From positions 664,900,618-664,964,617 of the forward strand of contig CM060990.1 of NCBI GenBank assembly GCA_030765065.1: 64,000 nucleotides of DNA, in the 5' to 3' direction. The notes under the pieces are model-generated. The model was not told the origin of the DNA. It did not search any database and saw only the letters and a list, made by a program, of their open reading frames with translations. This document shows positions 61,642 to 64,000 of this stretch, piece after piece. The DNA is from Deroplatys truncata (Eukaryota; Arthropoda; Insecta; Mantodea; Mantidae). A program made the position numbers and the translations under genes. The number at the start of each line of letters is the position of its first letter. Position 1 is the stretch's first letter.

Positions 61642-62595
61642 TGAGGCAGTGCTTTTAACACTTAAATAATTTCAGTCTTATTATATAATTAATAAATTCA
61701 ATAACAGCCCGCCTTAAAGCAATATGTGTATATAAAAGATATAAAAAGTGTATATTACAGTCATTGTATATGTTTACATTATTGTATACATGTTCAATAG
61801 TGTTATGTAAATGTATTACGTAATTTAATAATGTAGGAGCTGTGGGAATAATAGGTTAAAAGTTGCTAACAATGAGGTAACCTTCAGTCAATAATGCGTA
61901 AGTATATTTAATAATGCTACTAGTGATTATTGGAGTAACAATAATGTAAATTCTGAGACAGTTTAATACATAGCCAATCAACAACCAGAAAAAGCTTTAG
62001 TTAAATGAAGGTATTTTATTGGAGTAGGATTAGCCAATCAGAGGCTTGAAATATAGAAATTTACAAATTTAGGCGGTAGAAATTTAGTTAGTTGCTTGTA
62101 GACAGCGCTCATAACTAGATGTGTTGCTTGTAGACAGTGTTCCTAACCGGACGCGTTGGTTGTAGACAGTGTTGATAACCAGACGCGAGACACGTCCTCG
62201 AGAAATTTAATACGTATTCGTGTGAGATGAAAATAGTTTTACGTGTTAAAAGGTGCAAGTAATTAATAAAAAAACCTCACAGCTCTCTCTCTATATCACT
62301 GAAGTGTTATTTAAATCGTGTCAAGCATTAATAAAAGTAGTGAAGTAAAACTATAATCTGTGTAAGCCTACATTCTTCAGTCGCACCACAACCCTGCAAA
62401 GAGACACAATAATACTGACGCAGCCGAGGCAAACATAAATATATGATATTTAAAGAAACAGTCAAAATTACAAAGTTAATATTTTTTGAATTTGGGACGA
62501 AGGCTACCGGGTACTATACGTGCGGTTGCAACTAGTTCAAGTTCGGCTCCCCAACAGTTGAACTACAATACAACTCCTACTTCAAATTGGCTCCG
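61642..62595 (+). mobile_element. LTR-like repeat family, copy 13, distal end truncated or uncertain
   Basis: Starts TGAGGCAG after ACGG. It has three tandem blocks of the GTAGACAGTGTTxxTAACCxGAC type (62098-62185), more than any other copy. Similarity fades near 62595 after TTCAAATTGGCTCC and no matching duplication was found, so the right end is approximate. Confidence 0.75.
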
Positions 62596-62599
62596 AGGC

Positions 62600-64000
62600 T
62601 GAAATCTCGGCTATGGCATTGAATTTTTCAGTCGTCCGATTGTACCTTTCCAACCTGGTCTTAAACATGTCTTGTGCAGAAGAACGATTAATTACCAAAT
62701 CATACAAATCCTATCCTCCGTAAAGAACCACTTATTTTACAAAAGCAGATCAGTGAACTAGGCAGATATATGTATTTACATACATCCTTTAAACTTTTTC
62801 TGATATTTTAAATTCTTTCTGAGATAATGGGTCATGAAGTTAGCAAATTTAATATTGGCGGGATAGGACCTTTAATCTACCTTTAAGTTCTTAAAAGTCA
62901 ATTATGTGTTAAATTATTAGAGCCTTAAATTAAAAACTATACCTCATATTAACAAGGATCCCTTCGGATCCCTCCATCCACCTTCAAAGAACGTATACTA
63001 AACTTTTCAAAGACTTTAACCAAAAAATACATATTAACCAATATTTTTAAATGTGAATGCAAGGAAAAAATTACTATGAAATCATGTTTTAAAGTTTGCC
63101 TCACTTGTTTGTCACACCTGCATTCTTCCATTTAAATGTCTCGTTTCAGTATAAAATCACCAGAAAGGCAAGATGATAATTCGATTCTGTTTCTACATTG
63201 CTTCAAGATTACTCCTCTGAAAGTTAACTTCTTTTTAAGTCCAATTAGAAATTCTCTATCTAGCATCCTTAAAGAGAGTGACCTTAGCTGAAAACAGTAA
63301 AAAAATTAACCAAAAATGAAATTTTGGTCTTTGATCAAAAATAAATTGTTTAATAAATTTAGATTTAATTCTTGAAAATCGCAATTTAAAATAAAGCAAA
63401 GCAGTTGATAGGTAGCCATATTTTATTACGTATACACCATTATAGTCAAATTAAACCAATTGCGTTTCCGGAAATAAAAAGGTATTTTTAATATTTTCAG
63501 AATTCAATTTTAAATAACTCTGACACTATTGGTTGCACAGGACGCAATTATCATTTACAAATCAATACAATAATTCAAGAAAAGCTTTTTTATATTTACG
63601 TAACTTTTCAGAGCATAATGTTTTAAAATATTTACCTAGATTTCTTTAATGTACAGAAATTTAAAGCTCCTGTTAATCTTTAAAAAAATCTCAGAATTTC
63701 ATCTATTTCATTTTTTGTATGTTGATACGCCTCTATTTAATCTCAAGGTCAAGCCTTTATATGAAAGGATAATTTAAATGTATATCCGCACCTGCATTTT
63801 TATTGTTTTCTTAATGTGGTAAATGAACAGGCAGTCCTGAAAATTAAATGAGTTTATTAATACTGATCTGTACGCTGTTTGAATATGATTATGTACTAAA
63901 ATATCTTCTAGGTAAAATATATCAAAAAATAGTATTTTTCATAGTTCCACATGTAATTTGGAATGAAAGGACGAGAAATAATAAATTTTATTTCACAAAC
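62600..64000. other. Unassigned AT-rich stretch to the window end
   Basis: No gene, RNA gene or mobile element recognised. A short palindromic patch AAGGATCCCTTCGGATCCCT lies at 62955. Confidence 0.5.

Overview
The window is intergenic (or intronic) DNA from a large, AT-rich, repeat-laden animal genome. The Tc1/mariner, non-LTR and tRNA-SINE families point to an arthropod, most likely an insect. The hemimetabolous style of the SINEs suggests a polyneopteran-type lineage, but this is inference. I found no intact host protein-coding gene, no functional tRNA or rRNA gene and no CRISPR array. Every recognisable coding stretch is a broken transposon gene.

Layout. Bases 1-2807 are one uninterrupted (TAG)n array. 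From 3 to 6.5 kb lie a truncated non-LTR reverse transcriptase and a Tc1/mariner element with a ~1 kb LTR-like element inserted in it. From 6.5 to 11.2 kb almost nothing is recognisable. From 11.2 to 12.7 kb is a second reverse transcriptase fragment split by two insertions. At 13.4 kb is the first of two copies of a repeat with a strong heat-shock-type promoter (heat-shock elements, TATA box, initiator); the second is at 44.3-46.9 kb and is split by a non-LTR element that itself holds an LTR-like element. From 15 to 34 kb there are several tRNA-derived SINEs, three mariner derivatives (one a 702 bp palindrome), a foldback MITE and a Jockey/CR1-like RT fragment. From 34.7 to 38 kb an IS630-like transposase pseudogene is split by one LTR-like element, with a second one just beyond it. 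From 47 to 60 kb are another MITE of that family, a fragment of a widespread protein family of unknown function, an almost complete Tc1-like element with long terminal repeats, and two more transposase fragments.

The dominant component is one family of ~0.9-1.1 kb elements, 13 copies in both orientations, about 20% of the window. They start TGAGGCAG and end CTACTTCA (or the reverse) and never carry an internal coding region. Six copies have perfect 4-bp target duplications and five have 3-of-4 matches. They read best as solo LTRs of one retrotransposon family, but a non-autonomous DNA transposon with 4-bp target duplications is not excluded.

Nesting gives a relative chronology: Tc1/mariner, IS630-like, SINE and RTE-like copies are older than the LTR-like elements inside them, and one SINE is younger than the LTR-like copy it sits in. 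All family assignments come from motif recognition by eye; no database search was run.
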